This document shows, in pieces, positions 37,059-51,700 of a stretch of DNA of 64,000 nt. The first letter of the stretch is position 1; each line of letters starts with the position of its first letter. The translations under genes were made by a program, and so were the position numbers. Below the pieces are notes generated by a model. The model ran no database searches, had not been told where the DNA came from, and saw only the letters and a list, made by a program, of their open reading frames with translations. Origin of the DNA: Melieria omissa (Eukaryota; Arthropoda; Insecta; Diptera; Ulidiidae); assembly GCA_963971225.1 (NCBI GenBank), contig CAXARI010000032.1, positions 1,158,621-1,222,620 of the forward strand, read 5' to 3'.

Positions 37059-40000
37059 TACAACAACAAAAGCATCTAATTTTTTTTCATTCATAGAATT
37101 TCTTGAGGAAACAAAACAAAAATCCGCGCAGCCCCCACACGTGTTGCTTCGTTGCTGTCACAACAACGACTGATTGAAAGAATGCACCTCTGATCTATAT
37201 AACCAATCAAATGCTTGTGGAACCTAAGTACGCACAATCACTTTAATCAAAATGGCGTCAAAATTATGCCAGAGTGACCACCTTTCAATAATTTGGTAAA
37301 TAAAAAAATATCCCACCGGCAGCATGATCGAAATTATGGCTGTTAAATCTCGACCCGTTAACGGATTTTAATAATATTATGCCTTATTATTTAGCTAGAC
37401 TCGTATGCTTTCTATAATGGTATCAATCATCCTTCTATACCCCAAGGTTCGAAAGCAAATCGATTTGGAACGGTGACTTTGAAAAAATTGCTACTTGGGT
37501 GCAACCACTAAAATGCTTGTCAACACCAAATGCATAAGTGCATATTAATAATTGACCCCTTAAAATTTAGCCAGAGTCTTATGCTTTCTATATTGGTCCC
37601 TAACTTTTCATTATCCTTCAGGAATAATGAGCATATCGATGCGCAAGGATAACATTGAAAAACTGCCTATTACAAAATACACACTCACCACTAAAGTGCT
37701 TATAGATTCCAAACGGTATGGGTTACGTTAATAAAAAACCCCTTAAAATGTAGCTAGAGATTGCAGCTTTATCAAATTAAATCAATAATTTGATTACTAT
37801 TAGGCAATCATGAACAGATCGATGCGCAAGAGTGACATTAAATGGCTGCCTACTGCAAAATCGATAAAATGCTTGTAAAATATGATGATTCTAGGTTTAT
37901 AGAAAAAATAATAACCTTAAAACCTAGCTGGAGTTTTGAGCTTTCATAAATGGGGTCAATCTTCTCGCTATCTCAAATAATGCAGGAGAATTTCGTTGTG
38001 GAAAAGTGATATCGACCACATGATACATCTATATCAGGGGTGCCCAAAGTCTTCTTATGGAAAAGCAAAAACCAATACATTTAAAGTTGCCCAAAAAAAT
38101 GCAAACAAATTAAATAATAATAAATAATTAAATAATTAATTGAATTAGTTGAAAGCACATTGTGCATTTCGCTTGACCCTTAAAATTATAAGTGAAAAAA
38201 ATATAATGTTCCCATTTGTCATTGCCGAAAGGCCAACCAATCGCCAAAACAAAAACTACAACAACAAAAGCATCTAATTTTTTTTCATACATAGAATTTC
38301 TTGAGGAAACAAAACAAAAATCCGCGCAGCCCCCACACGTGTTGCTTCGTTGCTGTCACAACAACGACTGATTGAAAGAATGCACCTCTGATCTATATAA
38401 CCAATCAAATGCTTGTGGAACCTAAGTACGCACAATCACTTTAATCAAAATGGCGTCAAAATTAAGCCAGAGTGACCACCTTTCAATAATTTTGTAAATA
38501 AAAAAATATCCCACCGGCAGCATGATCGAAATTATAGCTGTTAAATCTCGACCCGTTAACGGATTTTAATAATATTATGCCTTATTATTTAGCTAGACTC
38601 GTATGCTTTCTATAATGGTATCAATCATCCTTCTATACCCCAAGGTTCGAAAGCAAATCGATTTGGAACGGTGACTTTGAAAAAATTGCTACTTGGGTGC
38701 AACCACTAAAATGCTTGTCAACACCAAATGCATAAGTGCATATTAATAATTGACCCCTTAAAATTTAGCCAGAGTCTTATGCTTTCTATATTGGTCCCTA
38801 ACTTTTCATTATCCTTCAGGAATAATGAGCATATCGATGCGCAAGGATAACATTGAAAAACTGTCTATTACAAAATACACACTCACCACTAAAGTGCTTA
38901 TAGATTCCAAACGGTATGGGTTACGTTAATAAAAAAACCCCTTAAAATGTAGCTAGAGATTGCAGCTTTATCAAATTAAATCAATAATTTGATTACTATT
39001 AGGCAATCATGAACAGATCGATGCGCAAGAGTGACATTAAATGGCTGCCTACTGCAAAATCGATAAAATGCTTGTAAAATATGATGATTCTAGGTTTATA
39101 GAAAAAATAATAACCTTAAAACCTAGCTGGAGTTTTCAGCTTTCATAAATGGGGTCAATCTTCTCGCTATCTCAAATAATGCAGGAGAATTTCGTTGTGG
39201 AAAAGTGATATCGACCACATGATACATCTATATCAGGGGTGCCCAAAGTCTTCTTATGGAAAAGCAAAAACCAATACATTTAAAGTTGCCCAAAAAAATG
39301 CAAACAAATTATTTAATTAATTGAATTAGTTGAAAGCACATTGTGCATTTCGCTTGACCCTTAAAATTATAAGTGAAAAAAATATAATGTTCCCATTTGT
39401 CATTGCCGAAAGGCCAACCAATCGCCAAAACAAAAACTACAACAACAAAAGCATCTAATTTTTTTCATACATAGAATTTCTTGAGGAAACAAAACAAAAA
39501 TCCGCGCAGCCCCCACACGTGTTGCTTCGTTGCTGTCACAACAACGACTGATTGAAAGAATGCACCTCTGATCTATATAACCAATCAAATGCTTGAGGAA
39601 CCTAAGTACGCACAATCACTTTAATCAAAATGGCGTCAAAATTAAGCCAGAGTGACCACCTTTCACCAATTTGGTAAATAAAAAAAATATCCCACCGGCA
39701 GCATGATCGAAATTATGGCTGTTAAATCTCGACCCGTTAACGGATTTTAATATTATTATGCCTTATTATTTAGCTACACTCGTATGCTTTCTATAATGGT
39801 ATCAATCATCCTTCTATACCCCAAGGTTCGAAAGCAAATCGATTTGGAACGGTGACTTTGAAAAAATTGCTACTTGGGTGCAACCACTAAAATGCTTGTC
39901 AACACCAAATGCATAAGTGCATATTAATAATTGACCCCTTAAAATTTAGCCAGAGTCTTATGCTTTCTATATTGGTCCCTAACTTTTCATTATCCTTCAG

Positions 40001-43000
40001 GAATAATGAGCATATCGATGCGCAAGGATAACATTGAAAAACTGCCTATTACAAAATACACACTCACCACTAAAGTGCTTATAGATTCCAAACGGTATGG
40101 GTTACGTTAATAAAAAACCCCTTAAAATGTAGCCAGAGATTGCAGCTTTATCAAATTAAATCAATAATTTGATTACTATTAGGCAATCATGAACAGATCG
40201 ATGCGCAAGAGTGACATTAAATGGCTGCCTACTGCAAAATCGATAAAATGCTTGTAAAATATGATGATTCTAGGTTTATAGAAAAAATAATAACCTTAAA
40301 ACCTAGCTGGAGTTTTGAGCTTTCATAAATGGGGTCAATCTTCTCGCTATCTCAAATAATGCAGGAGAATTTCGTTGTGGAAAAGTGATATCGACCACAT
40401 GATACATCTATATCAGGGGTGCCCAAAGTCTTCTTATGGAAAAGCAAAAACCAATACATTTAAAGTTGCCCAAAAAAATGCAAACAAATTATTTAATTAA
40501 TTGAATTAGTTGAAAGCACATTGTGCATTTCGCTTGACCCTTAAAATTATAAGTGAAAACAATATAATGTTCCCATTTGTCATTGCCGAAAGGCCAACCA
40601 ATCGCCAAAACAAAAACTACAACAACAAAAGCATCTAATTTTTTTTCATACATAGAATTTCTTGAGGAAACAAAACAAAAATCCGCGCAGCCCCCACACG
40701 TGTTGCTTCGTTGCTGTCACAACAACGACTGATTGAAAGAATGCACCTCTGATCTATATAACCAATCAAATGCTTGTGGAACCTAAGTACGCACAATCAC
40801 TTTAATCAAAATGGCGTCAAAATTATGCCAGAGTTACCACCTTTCAATAATTTGGTAAATAAAAAAATATCCCACCGGCAGCATGATCGAAATTATGGCT
40901 GTTAAATCTCGACCCGTTAACGGATTTTAATAATATTATGCCTTATTATTTAGCTAGACTCGTATGCTTTCTATAATGGTATCAATCATCCTTCTATACC
41001 CCAAGGTTCGAAAGCAAATCGATTTGGAACGGTGACTTTGAAAAAATTGCTACTTGGGTGCAACCACTAAAATGCTTGTCAACACCAAATGCATAAGTGC
41101 ATATTAATAATTGACCCCTTAAAATTTAGCCAGAGTCTTATGCTTTCTATATTGGTCCCTAACTTTTCATTATCCTTCAGGAATAATGAGCATATCGATG
41201 CGCAAGGATAACATTGAAAAACTGCCTATTACAAAATACACACTCACCACTAAAGTGCTTATAGATTCCAAACGGTATGGGTTACGTTAATAAAAAACCC
41301 CTTAAAATGTAGCCAGAGATTGCAGCTTTATCAAATTAAATCAATAATTTGATTACTATTAGGCAATCATGAACAGATCGATGCGCAAGAGTGACATTAA
41401 ATGGCTGCCTACTGCAAAATCGATAAAATGCTTGTAAAATATGATGATTCTAGGTTTATAGAAAAAATAATAACCTTAAAACCTAGCTGGAGTTTTGAGC
41501 TTTCATAAATGGGGTCAATCTTCTCGCTATCTCAAATAATGCAGGAGAATTTCGTTGTGGAAAAGTGATATCGACCACATGATACATCTATATCAGGGGT
41601 GCCCAAAATCTTCTTATGGAAAAGCAAAAACCAATACATTTAAAGTTGCCCAAAAAAATGCAAACAAATTATTTAATTAATTGAATTAGTTGAAAGCACA
41701 TTGTGCATTTCGCTTGACCCTTAAAATTATAAGTGAAAAAAATATAATGTTCCCATTTGTCATTGCCGAAAGGCCAACCAATCGCCAAAACAAAAACTAC
41801 AACAACAAAAGCATCTAATTTTTTTTCATACATAGAATTTCTTGAGGAAACAAAACAAAAATCCGCGCAGCCCCCACACGTGTTGCTTCGTTGCTGTCAC
41901 AACAACGACTGATTGAAAGAATGCACCTCTGATCTATATAACCAATCAAATGCTTGTGGAACCTAAGTACGCACAATCACTTTAATCAAAATGGCGTCAA
42001 AATTAAGCCAGAGTGACCACCTTTCAATAATTTTGTAAATAAAAAAATATCCCACCGGCAGCATGATCGAAATTATAGCTGTTAAATCTCGACCCGTTAA
42101 CGGATTTTAATAATATTATGCCTTATTATTTAGCTAGACTCGTATGCTTTCTATAATGGTATCAATCATCCTTCTATACCCCAAGGTTCGAAAGCAAATC
42201 GATTTGGAACGGTGACTTTGAAAAAATTGCTACTTGGGTGCAACCACTAAAATGCTTGTCAACACCAAATGCATAAGTGCATATTAATAATTGACCCCTT
42301 AAAATTTAGCCAGAGTCTTATGCTTTCTATATTGGTCCCTAACTTTTCATTATCCTTCAGGAATAATGAGCATATCGATGCGCAAGGATAACATTGAAAA
42401 ACTGCCTATTACAAAATACACACTCACCACTAAAGTGCTTATAGATTCCAAACGGTATGGGTTACGTTAATAAAAAAACCCCTTAAAATGTAGCTAGAGA
42501 TTGCAGCTTTATCAAATTAAATCAATAATTTGATTACTATTAGGCAATCATGAACAGATCGATGCGCAAGAGTGACATTAAATGGCTGCCTACTGCAAAA
42601 TCGATAAAATGCTTGTAAAATATGATGATTCTAGGTTTATAGAAAAAATAATAACCTTAAAACCTAGCTGGAGTTTTCAGCTTTCATAAATGGGGTCAAT
42701 CTTCTCGCTATCTCAAATAATGCAGGAGAATTTCGTTGTGGAAAAGTGATATCGACCACATGATACATCTATATCAGGGGTGCCCAAAGTCTTCTTATGG
42801 AAAAGCAAAAACCAATACATTTAAAGTTGCCCAAAAAAATGCAAACAAATTATTTAATTAATTGAATTAGTTGAAAGCACATTGTGCATTTCGCTTGACC
42901 CTTAAAATTATAAGTGAAAAAAATATAATGTTCCCATTTGTCATTGCCGAAAGGCCAACCAATCGCCAAAACAAAAACTACAACAACAAAAGCATCTAAT

Positions 43001-45341
43001 TTTTTTTCATACATAGAATTTCTTGAGGAAACAAAACAAAAATCCGCGCAGCCCCCACACGTGTTGCTTCGTTGCTGTCACAACAACGACTGATTGAAAG
43101 AATGCACCTCTGATCTATATAACCAATCAAATGCTTGAGGAACCTAAGTACGCACAATCACTTTAATCAAAATGGCGTCAAAATTAAGCCAGAGTGACCA
43201 CCTTTCACCAATTTGGTAAATAAAAAAAATATCCCACCGGCAGCATGATCGAAATTATGGCTGTTAAATCTCGACCCGTTAACGGATTTTAATATTATTA
43301 TGCCTTATTATTTAGCTACACTCGTATGCTTTCTATAATGGTATCAATCATCCTTCTATACCCCAAGGTTCGAAAGCAAATCGATTTGGAACGGTGACTT
43401 TGAAAAAATTGCTACTTGGGTGCAACCACTAAAATGCTTGTCAACACCAAATGCATAAGTGCATATTAATAATTGACCCCTTAAAATTTAGCCAGAGTCT
43501 TATGCTTTCTATATTGGTCCCTAACTTTTCATTATCCTTCAGGAATAATGAGCATATCGATGCGCAAGGATAACATTGAAAAACTGCCTATTACAAAATA
43601 CACACTCACCACTAAAGTGCTTATAGATTCCAAACGGTATGGGTTACGTTAATAAAAAACCCCTTAAAATGTAGCCAGAGATTGCAGCTTTATCAAATTA
43701 AATCAATAATTTGATTACTATTAGGCAATCATGAACAGATCGATGCGCAAGAGTGACATTAAATGGCTGCCTACTGCAAAATCGATAAAATGCTTGTAAA
43801 ATATGATGATTCTAGGTTTATAGAAAAAATAATAACCTTAAAACCTAGCTGGAGTTTTGAGCTTTCATAAATGGGGTCAATCTTCTCGCTATCTCAAATA
43901 ATGCAGGAGAATTTCGTTGTGGAAAAGTGATATCGACCACATGATACATCTATATCAGGGGTGCCCAAAGTCTTCTTATGGAAAAGCAAAAACCAATACA
44001 TTTAAAGTTGCCCAAAAAAATGCAAACAAATTATTTAATTAATTGAATTAGTTGAAAGCACATTGTGCATTTCGCTTGACCCTTAAAATTATAAGTGAAA
44101 AAAATATAATGTTCCCATTTGTCATTGCCGAAAGGCCAACCAATCGCCAAAACAAAAACTACAACAACAAAAGCATCTAATTTTTTTTCATACATAGAAT
44201 TTCTTGAGGAAACAAAACAAAAATCCGCGCAGCCCCCACACGTGTTGCTTCGTTGCTGTCACAACAACGACTGATTGAAAGAATGCACCTCTGATCTATA
44301 TAACCAATCAAATGCTTGTGGAACCTAAGTACGCACAATCACTTTAATCAAAATGGCGTCAAAATTATGCCAGAGTTACCACCTTTCAATAATTTGGTAA
44401 ATAAAAAAATATCCCACCGGCAGCATGATCGAAATTATGGCTGTTAAATCTCGACCCGTTAACGGATTTTAATAATATTATGCCTTATTATTTATCTAGA
44501 CTCGTATGCTTTCTATAATGGTATCAATCATCCTTCTATACCCCAAGGTTCGAAAGCAAATCGATTTGGAACGGTGACTTTGAAAAAATTGCTACTTGGG
44601 TGCAACCACTAAAATGCTTGTCAACACCAAATGCATAAGTGCATATTAATAATTGACCCCTTAAAATTTAGCCAGAGTCTTATGCTTTCTATATTGGTCC
44701 CTAACTTTTCATTATCCTTCAGGAATAATGAGCATATCGATGCGCAAGGATAACATTGAAAAACTGCCTATTACAAAATACACACTCACCACTAAAGTGC
44801 TTATAGATTCCAAACGGTATGGGTTACGTTAATAAAAAACCCCTTAAAATGTAGCCAGAGATTGCAGCTTTATCAAATTAAATCAATAATTTGATTACTA
44901 TTAGGCAATCATGAACAGATCGATGCGCAAGAGTGACATTAAATGGCTGCCTACTGCAAAATCGATAAAATGCTTGTAAAATATGATGATTCTAGGTTTA
45001 TAGAAAAAATAATAACCTTAAAACCTAGCTGGAGTTTTGAGCTTTCATAAATGGGGTCAATCTTCTCGCTATCTCAAATAATGCAGGAGAATTTCGTTGT
45101 GGAAAAGTGATATCGACCACATGATACATCTATATCAGGGGTGCCCAAAATCTTCTTATGGAAAAGCAAAAACCAATACATTTAAAGTTGCCCAAAAAAA
45201 TGCAAACAAATTATTTAATTAATTGAATTAGTTGAAAGCACATTGTGCATTTCGCTTGACCCTTAAAATTATAAGTGAAAAAAATATAATGTTCCCATTT
45301 GTCATTGCCGAAAGGCCAACCAATCGCCAAAACAAAAACTA

Positions 45342-45765
45342 TCAGTTGTACAACTTTGCTTCCGCCGTTTTCCGATAGGTGGCTGTACCGGCTGAGGCTG
45401 GTTGAAATACATAGATGGTAATGCCTTTAAAGTGAGTGTGGACAGTGCCTAACGAATTGTCATTGCCGTTTCAGTGACAGTTGTTCTTGTTTTCGTATTA
45501 TTCACGCTCGAAAATGTCCGTTTATGTGCCCAATTCTCGCCATTTGCGGGAAGTTTTACTTTTCTGTTACAATTCGAAAAAAAAATGCAGCTGAAGCGCA
45601 TCGAATGCTCTCAGAAACTTACGGTGATGCTGCTCTGAGTGAAAGAACGTGTCGGGAGTGGTTTCAACGTTTTAAAAATGGAGGAGCGACATGACCAAGT
45701 CATCCTCCAACACGACAATGCTCGGCCTCACGTCGCAAAAGTGGTCAAAAAGTACCTGGAAACGC
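45342..45765 (+). mobile_element. mariner copy 3, 3'-truncated, 424 bp
   Basis: It starts at the same TA (45340-45341) as the full copies but ends abruptly after CTGGAAACGC at 45765, about 317 bp short of the 3' end. The left end has one changed base: TCAGTTGTAC instead of TCAGGTGTAC, at 45346. After the break the sequence returns to the MITE about 133 bp upstream of the insertion point and then runs through an unoccupied copy of that point. The MITE stretch 45208-45341 therefore appears again at 45766-45898. There is no right inverted end and no right TA duplication, so it cannot move. Confidence 0.95.
45514..45765 (+). pseudogene. mariner transposase fragment, copy 3
   Basis: The start is ATG 45514 (MSVYVPNS...). 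A run of nine A's (eight in copies 1, 2 and 5) at about 45577-45585 shifts the frame, and TGA follows at 45592-45594. The first aspartate region is deleted as in the other copies, and everything after residues ...KKYLET of the C-terminal part is cut off by the truncation. Only HDNARPH of the catalytic core remains. Confidence 0.9.
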
Positions 45766-48700
45766 AAATTATTAATTAATTGAATTAGTTGAAAGCACAT
45801 TGTGCATTTCGCTTGACCCTTAAAATTATAAGTGAAAAAAATATAATGTTCCCATTTGTCATTGCCGAAAGGCCAACCAATCGCCAAAACAAAAACTACA
45901 ACAACAAAAGCATCTAATTTTTTTTCATACATAGAATTTCTTGAGGAAACAAAACAAAAATCCGCGCAGCCCCCACACGTGTTGCTTCGTTGCTGTCACA
46001 ACAACGACTGATTGAAAGAATGCACCTCTGATCTATATAACCAATCAAATGCTTGTGGAACCTAAGTACGCACAATCACTTTAATCAAAATGGCGTCAAA
46101 ATTATGCCAGAGTGACCACCTTTCAATAATTTGGTAAATAAAAAAATATCCCACCGGCAGCATGATCGAAATTATGGCTGTTAAATCTCGACCCGTTAAC
46201 GGATTTTAATAATATTATGCCTTATTATTTAGCTAGACTCGTATGCTTTCTATAATGGTATCAATCATCCTTCTATACCCCAAGGTTCGAAAGCAAATCG
46301 ATTTGGAACGGTGACTTTGAAAAAATTGCTACTTGGGTGCAACCACTAAAATGCTTGTCAACACCAAATGCATAAGTGCATATTAATAATTGACCCCTTA
46401 AAATTTAGCCAGAGTCTTATGCTTTCTATATTGGTCCCTAACTTTTCATTATCCTTCAGGAATAATGAGCATATCGATGCGCAAGGATAACATTGAAAAA
46501 CTGCCTATTACAAAATACACACTCACCACTAAAGTGCTTATAGATTCCAAACGGTATGGGTTACGTTAATAAAAAACCCCTTAAAATGTAGCTAGAGATT
46601 GCAGCTTTATCAAATTAAATCAATAATTTGATTACTATTAGGCAATCATGAACAGATCGATGCGCAAGAGTGACATTAAATGGCTGCCTACTGCAAAATC
46701 GATAAAATGCTTGTAAAATATGATGATTCTAGGTTTATAGAAAAAATAATAACCTTAAAACCTAGCTGGAGTTTTGAGCTTTCATAAATGGGGTCAATCT
46801 TCTCGCTATCTCAAATAATACAGGAGAATTTCGTTGTGGAAAAGTGATATCGACCACATGATACATCTATATCAGGGGTGCCCAAAGTCTTCTTATGGAA
46901 AAGCAAAAACCAATACATTTAAAGTTGCCCAAAAAAATGCAAACAAATTAAATAATAATAAATAATTAAATAATTAATTGAATTAGTTGAAAGCACATTG
47001 TGCATTTCGCTTGACCCTTAAAATTATAAGTGAAAAAAATATAATGTTCCCATTTGTCATTGCCGAAAGGCCAACCAATCGCCAAAACAAAAACTACAAC
47101 AACAAAAGCATCTAATTTTTTTTCATACATAGAATTTCTTGAGGAAACAAAACAAAAATCCGCGCAGCCCCCACACGTGTTGCTTCGTTGCTGTCACAAC
47201 AACGACTGATTGAAAGAATGCACCTCTGATCTATATAACCAATCAAATGCTTGTGGAACCTAAGTACGCACAATCACTTTAATCAAAATGGCGTCAAAAT
47301 TAAGCCAGAGTGACCACCTTTCAATAATTTTGTAAATAAAAAAATATCCCACCGGCAGCATGATCGAAATTATAGCTGTTAAATCTCGACCCGTTAACGG
47401 ATTTTAATAATATTATGCCTTATTATTTAGCTAGACTCGTATGCTTTCTATAATGGTATCAATCATCCTTCTATACCCCAAGGTTCGAAAGCAAATCGAT
47501 TTGGAACGGTGACTTTGAAAAAATTGCTACTTGGGTGCAACCACTAAAATGCTTGTCAACACCAAATGCATAAGTGCATATTAATAATTGACCCCTTAAA
47601 ATTTAGCCAGAGTCTTATGCTTTCTATATTGGTCCCTAACTTTTCATTATCCTTCAGGAATAATGAGCATATCGATGCGCAAGGATAACATTGAAAAACT
47701 GTCTATTACAAAATACACACTCACCACTAAAGTGCTTATAGATTCCAAACGGTATGGGTTACGTTAATAAAAAAACCCCTTAAAATGTAGCTAGAGATTG
47801 CAGCTTTATCAAATTAAATCAATAATTTGATTACTATTAGGCAATCATGAACAGATCGATGCGCAAGAGTGACATTAAATGGCTGCCTACTGCAAAATCG
47901 ATAAAATGCTTGTAAAATATGATGATTCTAGGTTTATAGAAAAAATAATAACCTTAAAACCTAGCTGGAGTTTTCAGCTTTCATAAATGGGGTCAATCTT
48001 CTCGCTATCTCAAATAATGCAGGAGAATTTCGTTGTGGAAAAGTGATATCGACCACATGATACATCTATATCAGGGGTGCCCAAAGTCTTCTTATGGAAA
48101 AGCAAAAACCAATACATTTAAAGTTGCCCAAAAAAATGCAAACAAATTATTTAATTAATTGAATTAGTTGAAAGCACATTGTGCATTTCGCTTGACCCTT
48201 AAAATTATAAGTGAAAAAAATATAATGTTCCCATTTGTCATTGCCGAAAGGCCAACCAATCGCCAAAACAAAAACTACAACAACAAAAGCATCTAATTTT
48301 TTTCATACATAGAATTTCTTGAGGAAACAAAACAAAAATCCGCGCAGCCCCCACACGTGTTGCTTCGTTGCTGTCACAACAACGACTGATTGAAAGAATG
48401 CACCTCTGATCTATATAACCAATCAAATGCTTGAGGAACCTAAGTACGCACAATCACTTTAATCAAAATGGCGTCAAAATTAAGCCAGAGTGACCACCTT
48501 TCACCAATTTGGTAAATAAAAAAAATATCCCACCGGCAGCATGATCGAAATTATGGCTGTTAAATCTCGACCCGTTAACGGATTTTAATATTATTATGCC
48601 TTATTATTTAGCTACACTCGTATGCTTTCTATAATGGTATCAATCATCCTTCTATACCCCAAGGTTCGAAAGCAAATCGATTTGGAACGGTGACTTTGAA

Positions 48701-51700
48701 AAAATTGCTACTTGGGTGCAACCACTAAAATGCTTGTCAACACCAAATGCATAAGTGCATATTAATAATTGACCCCTTAAAATTTAGCCAGAGTCTTATG
48801 CTTTCTATATTGGTCCCTAACTTTTCATTATCCTTCAGGAATAATGAGCATATCGATGCGCAAGGATAACATTGAAAAACTGCCTATTACAAAATACACA
48901 CTCACCACTAAAGTGCTTATAGATTCCAAACGGTATGGGTTACGTTAATAAAAAACCCCTTAAAATGTAGCCAGAGATTGCAGCTTTATCAAATTAAATC
49001 AATAATTTGATTACTATTAGGCAATCATGAACAGATCGATGCGCAAGAGTGACATTAAATGGCTGCCTACTGCAAAATCGATAAAATGCTTGTAAAATAT
49101 GATGATTCTAGGTTTATAGAAAAAATAATAACCTTAAAACCTAGCTGGAGTTTTGAGCTTTCATAAATGGGGTCAATCTTCTCGCTATCTCAAATAATGC
49201 AGGAGAATTTCGTTGTGGAAAAGTGATATCGACCACATGATACATCTATATCAGGGGTGCCCAAAGTCTTCTTATGGAAAAGCAAAAACCAATACATTTA
49301 AAGTTGCCCAAAAAAATGCAAACAAATTATTTAATTAATTGAATTAGTTGAAAGCACATTGTGCATTTCGCTTGACCCTTAAAATTATAAGTGAAAACAA
49401 TATAATGTTCCCATTTGTCATTGCCGAAAGGCCAACCAATCGCCAAAACAAAAACTACAACAACAAAAGCATCTAATTTTTTTTCATACATAGAATTTCT
49501 TGAGGAAACAAAACAAAAATCCGCGCAGCCCCCACACGTGTTGCTTCGTTGCTGTCACAACAACGACTGATTGAAAGAATGCACCTCTGATCTATATAAC
49601 CAATCAAATGCTTGTGGAACCTAAGTACGCACAATCACTTTAATCAAAATGGCGTCAAAATTATGCCAGAGTTACCACCTTTCAATAATTTGGTAAATAA
49701 AAAAATATCCCACCGGCAGCATGATCGAAATTATGGCTGTTAAATCTCGACCCGTTAACGGATTTTAATAATATTATGCCTTATTATTTAGCTAGACTCG
49801 TATGCTTTCTATAATGGTATCAATCATCCTTCTATACCCCAAGGTTCGAAAGCAAATCGATTTGGAACGGTGACTTTGAAAAAATTGCTACTTGGGTGCA
49901 ACCACTAAAATGCTTGTCAACACCAAATGCATAAGTGCATATTAATAATTGACCCCTTAAAATTTAGCCAGAGTCTTATGCTTTCTATATTGGTCCCTAA
50001 CTTTTCATTATCCTTCAGGAATAATGAGCATATCGATGCGCAAGGATAACATTGAAAAACTGCCTATTACAAAATACACACTCACCACTAAAGTGCTTAT
50101 AGATTCCAAACGGTATGGGTTACGTTAATAAAAAACCCCTTAAAATGTAGCCAGAGATTGCAGCTTTATCAAATTAAATCAATAATTTGATTACTATTAG
50201 GCAATCATGAACAGATCGATGCGCAAGAGTGACATTAAATGGCTGCCTACTGCAAAATCGATAAAATGCTTGTAAAATATGATGATTCTAGGTTTATAGA
50301 AAAAATAATAACCTTAAAACCTAGCTGGAGTTTTGAGCTTTCATAAATGGGGTCAATCTTCTCGCTATCTCAAATAATGCAGGAGAATTTCGTTGTGGAA
50401 AAGTGATATCGACCACATGATACATCTATATCAGGGGTGCCCAAAATCTTCTTATGGAAAAGCAAAAACCAATACATTTAAAGTTGCCCAAAAAAATGCA
50501 AACAAATTATTTAATTAATTGAATTAGTTGAAAGCACATTGTGCATTTCGCTTGACCCTTAAAATTATAAGTGAAAAAAATATAATGTTCCCATTTGTCA
50601 TTGCCGAAAGGCCAACCAATCGCCAAAACAAAAACTACAACAACAAAAGCATCTAATTTTTTTTCATACATAGAATTTCTTGAGGAAACAAAACAAAAAT
50701 CCGCGCAGCCCCCACACGTGTTGCTTCGTTGCTGTCACAACAACGACTGATTGAAAGAATGCACCTCTGATCTATATAACCAATCAAATGCTTGTGGAAC
50801 CTAAGTACGCACAATCACTTTAATCAAAATGGCGTCAAAATTAAGCCAGAGTGACCACCTTTCAATAATTTTGTAAATAAAAAAATATCCCACCGGCAGC
50901 ATGATCGAAATTATAGCTGTTAAATCTCGACCCGTTAACGGATTTTAATAATATTATGCCTTATTATTTAGCTAGACTCGTATGCTTTCTATAATGGTAT
51001 CAATCATCCTTCTATACCCCAAGGTTCGAAAGCAAATCGATTTGGAACGGTGACTTTGAAAAAATTGCTACTTGGGTGCAACCACTAAAATGCTTGTCAA
51101 CACCAAATGCATAAGTGCATATTAATAATTGACCCCTTAAAATTTAGCCAGAGTCTTATGCTTTCTATATTGGTCCCTAACTTTTCATTATCCTTCAGGA
51201 ATAATGAGCATATCGATGCGCAAGGATAACATTGAAAAACTGCCTATTACAAAATACACACTCACCACTAAAGTGCTTATAGATTCCAAACGGTATGGGT
51301 TACGTTAATAAAAAAACCCCTTAAAATGTAGCTAGAGATTGCAGCTTTATCAAATTAAATCAATAATTTGATTACTATTAGGCAATCATGAACAGATCGA
51401 TGCGCAAGAGTGACATTAAATGGCTGCCTACTGCAAAATCGATAAAATGCTTGTAAAATATGATGATTCTAGGTTTATAGAAAAAATAATAACCTTAAAA
51501 CCTAGCTGGAGTTTTCAGCTTTCATAAATGGGGTCAATCTTCTCGCTATCTCAAATAATGCAGGAGAATTTCGTTGTGGAAAAGTGATATCGACCACATG
51601 ATACATCTATATCAGGGGTGCCCAAAGTCTTCTTATGGAAAAGCAAAAACCAATACATTTAAAGTTGCCCAAAAAAATGCAAACAAATTATTTAATTAAT

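Larger units (their letters stand above)
32909..37952 (+). repeat. Units 29-31: units with and without mariner
   Basis: Units 29 (32909-34831) and 31 (36030-37952) are each 1,923 bp: a 1,180-bp unit plus a 741-bp mariner plus one TA. Unit 30 (34832) is a 1,198-bp long-tract unit with GATTGCAACTTT. Units 29-30 (3,121 bp) and 31-32 (3,122 bp) form a direct duplication. Both mariner units share ATTGAATTAATTGAAAG left of the insertion and AATTATGCCAGAGTGACC right of it. Confidence 0.92.
37953..46790 (+). repeat. Block A: units 32-38, 8,838-bp super-repeat
   Basis: Seven units. Markers in order: unit 32 ATTTTGTAAATA, ATTATAGCTG, CTGTCTATT and TTTTCAGC; unit 33 seven-T tract, CTTGAGG, GTAGCCAGAG; unit 34 GTGAAAACAATA, ATTATGCCAGAGTTACC, GTAGCCAGAG; unit 35 like 32 but CCCAAAATC and CTGCCTATT; unit 36 like 33; unit 37 like 34 but TTTATCTAGAC; unit 38 CCCAAAATC with truncated mariner copy 3. 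Thus 33-34-35 and 36-37-38 form an inner three-unit period of about 3.54 kb. The block is followed without a gap by block B. Confidence 0.92.

Noticed and set aside
45342..45765. Copies 3 and 4 as separate solo insertions
   Set aside because: They share the altered left end, the extra A, the breakpoint and the host position, so they are one truncated copy duplicated with its 7.7-8.8-kb block.
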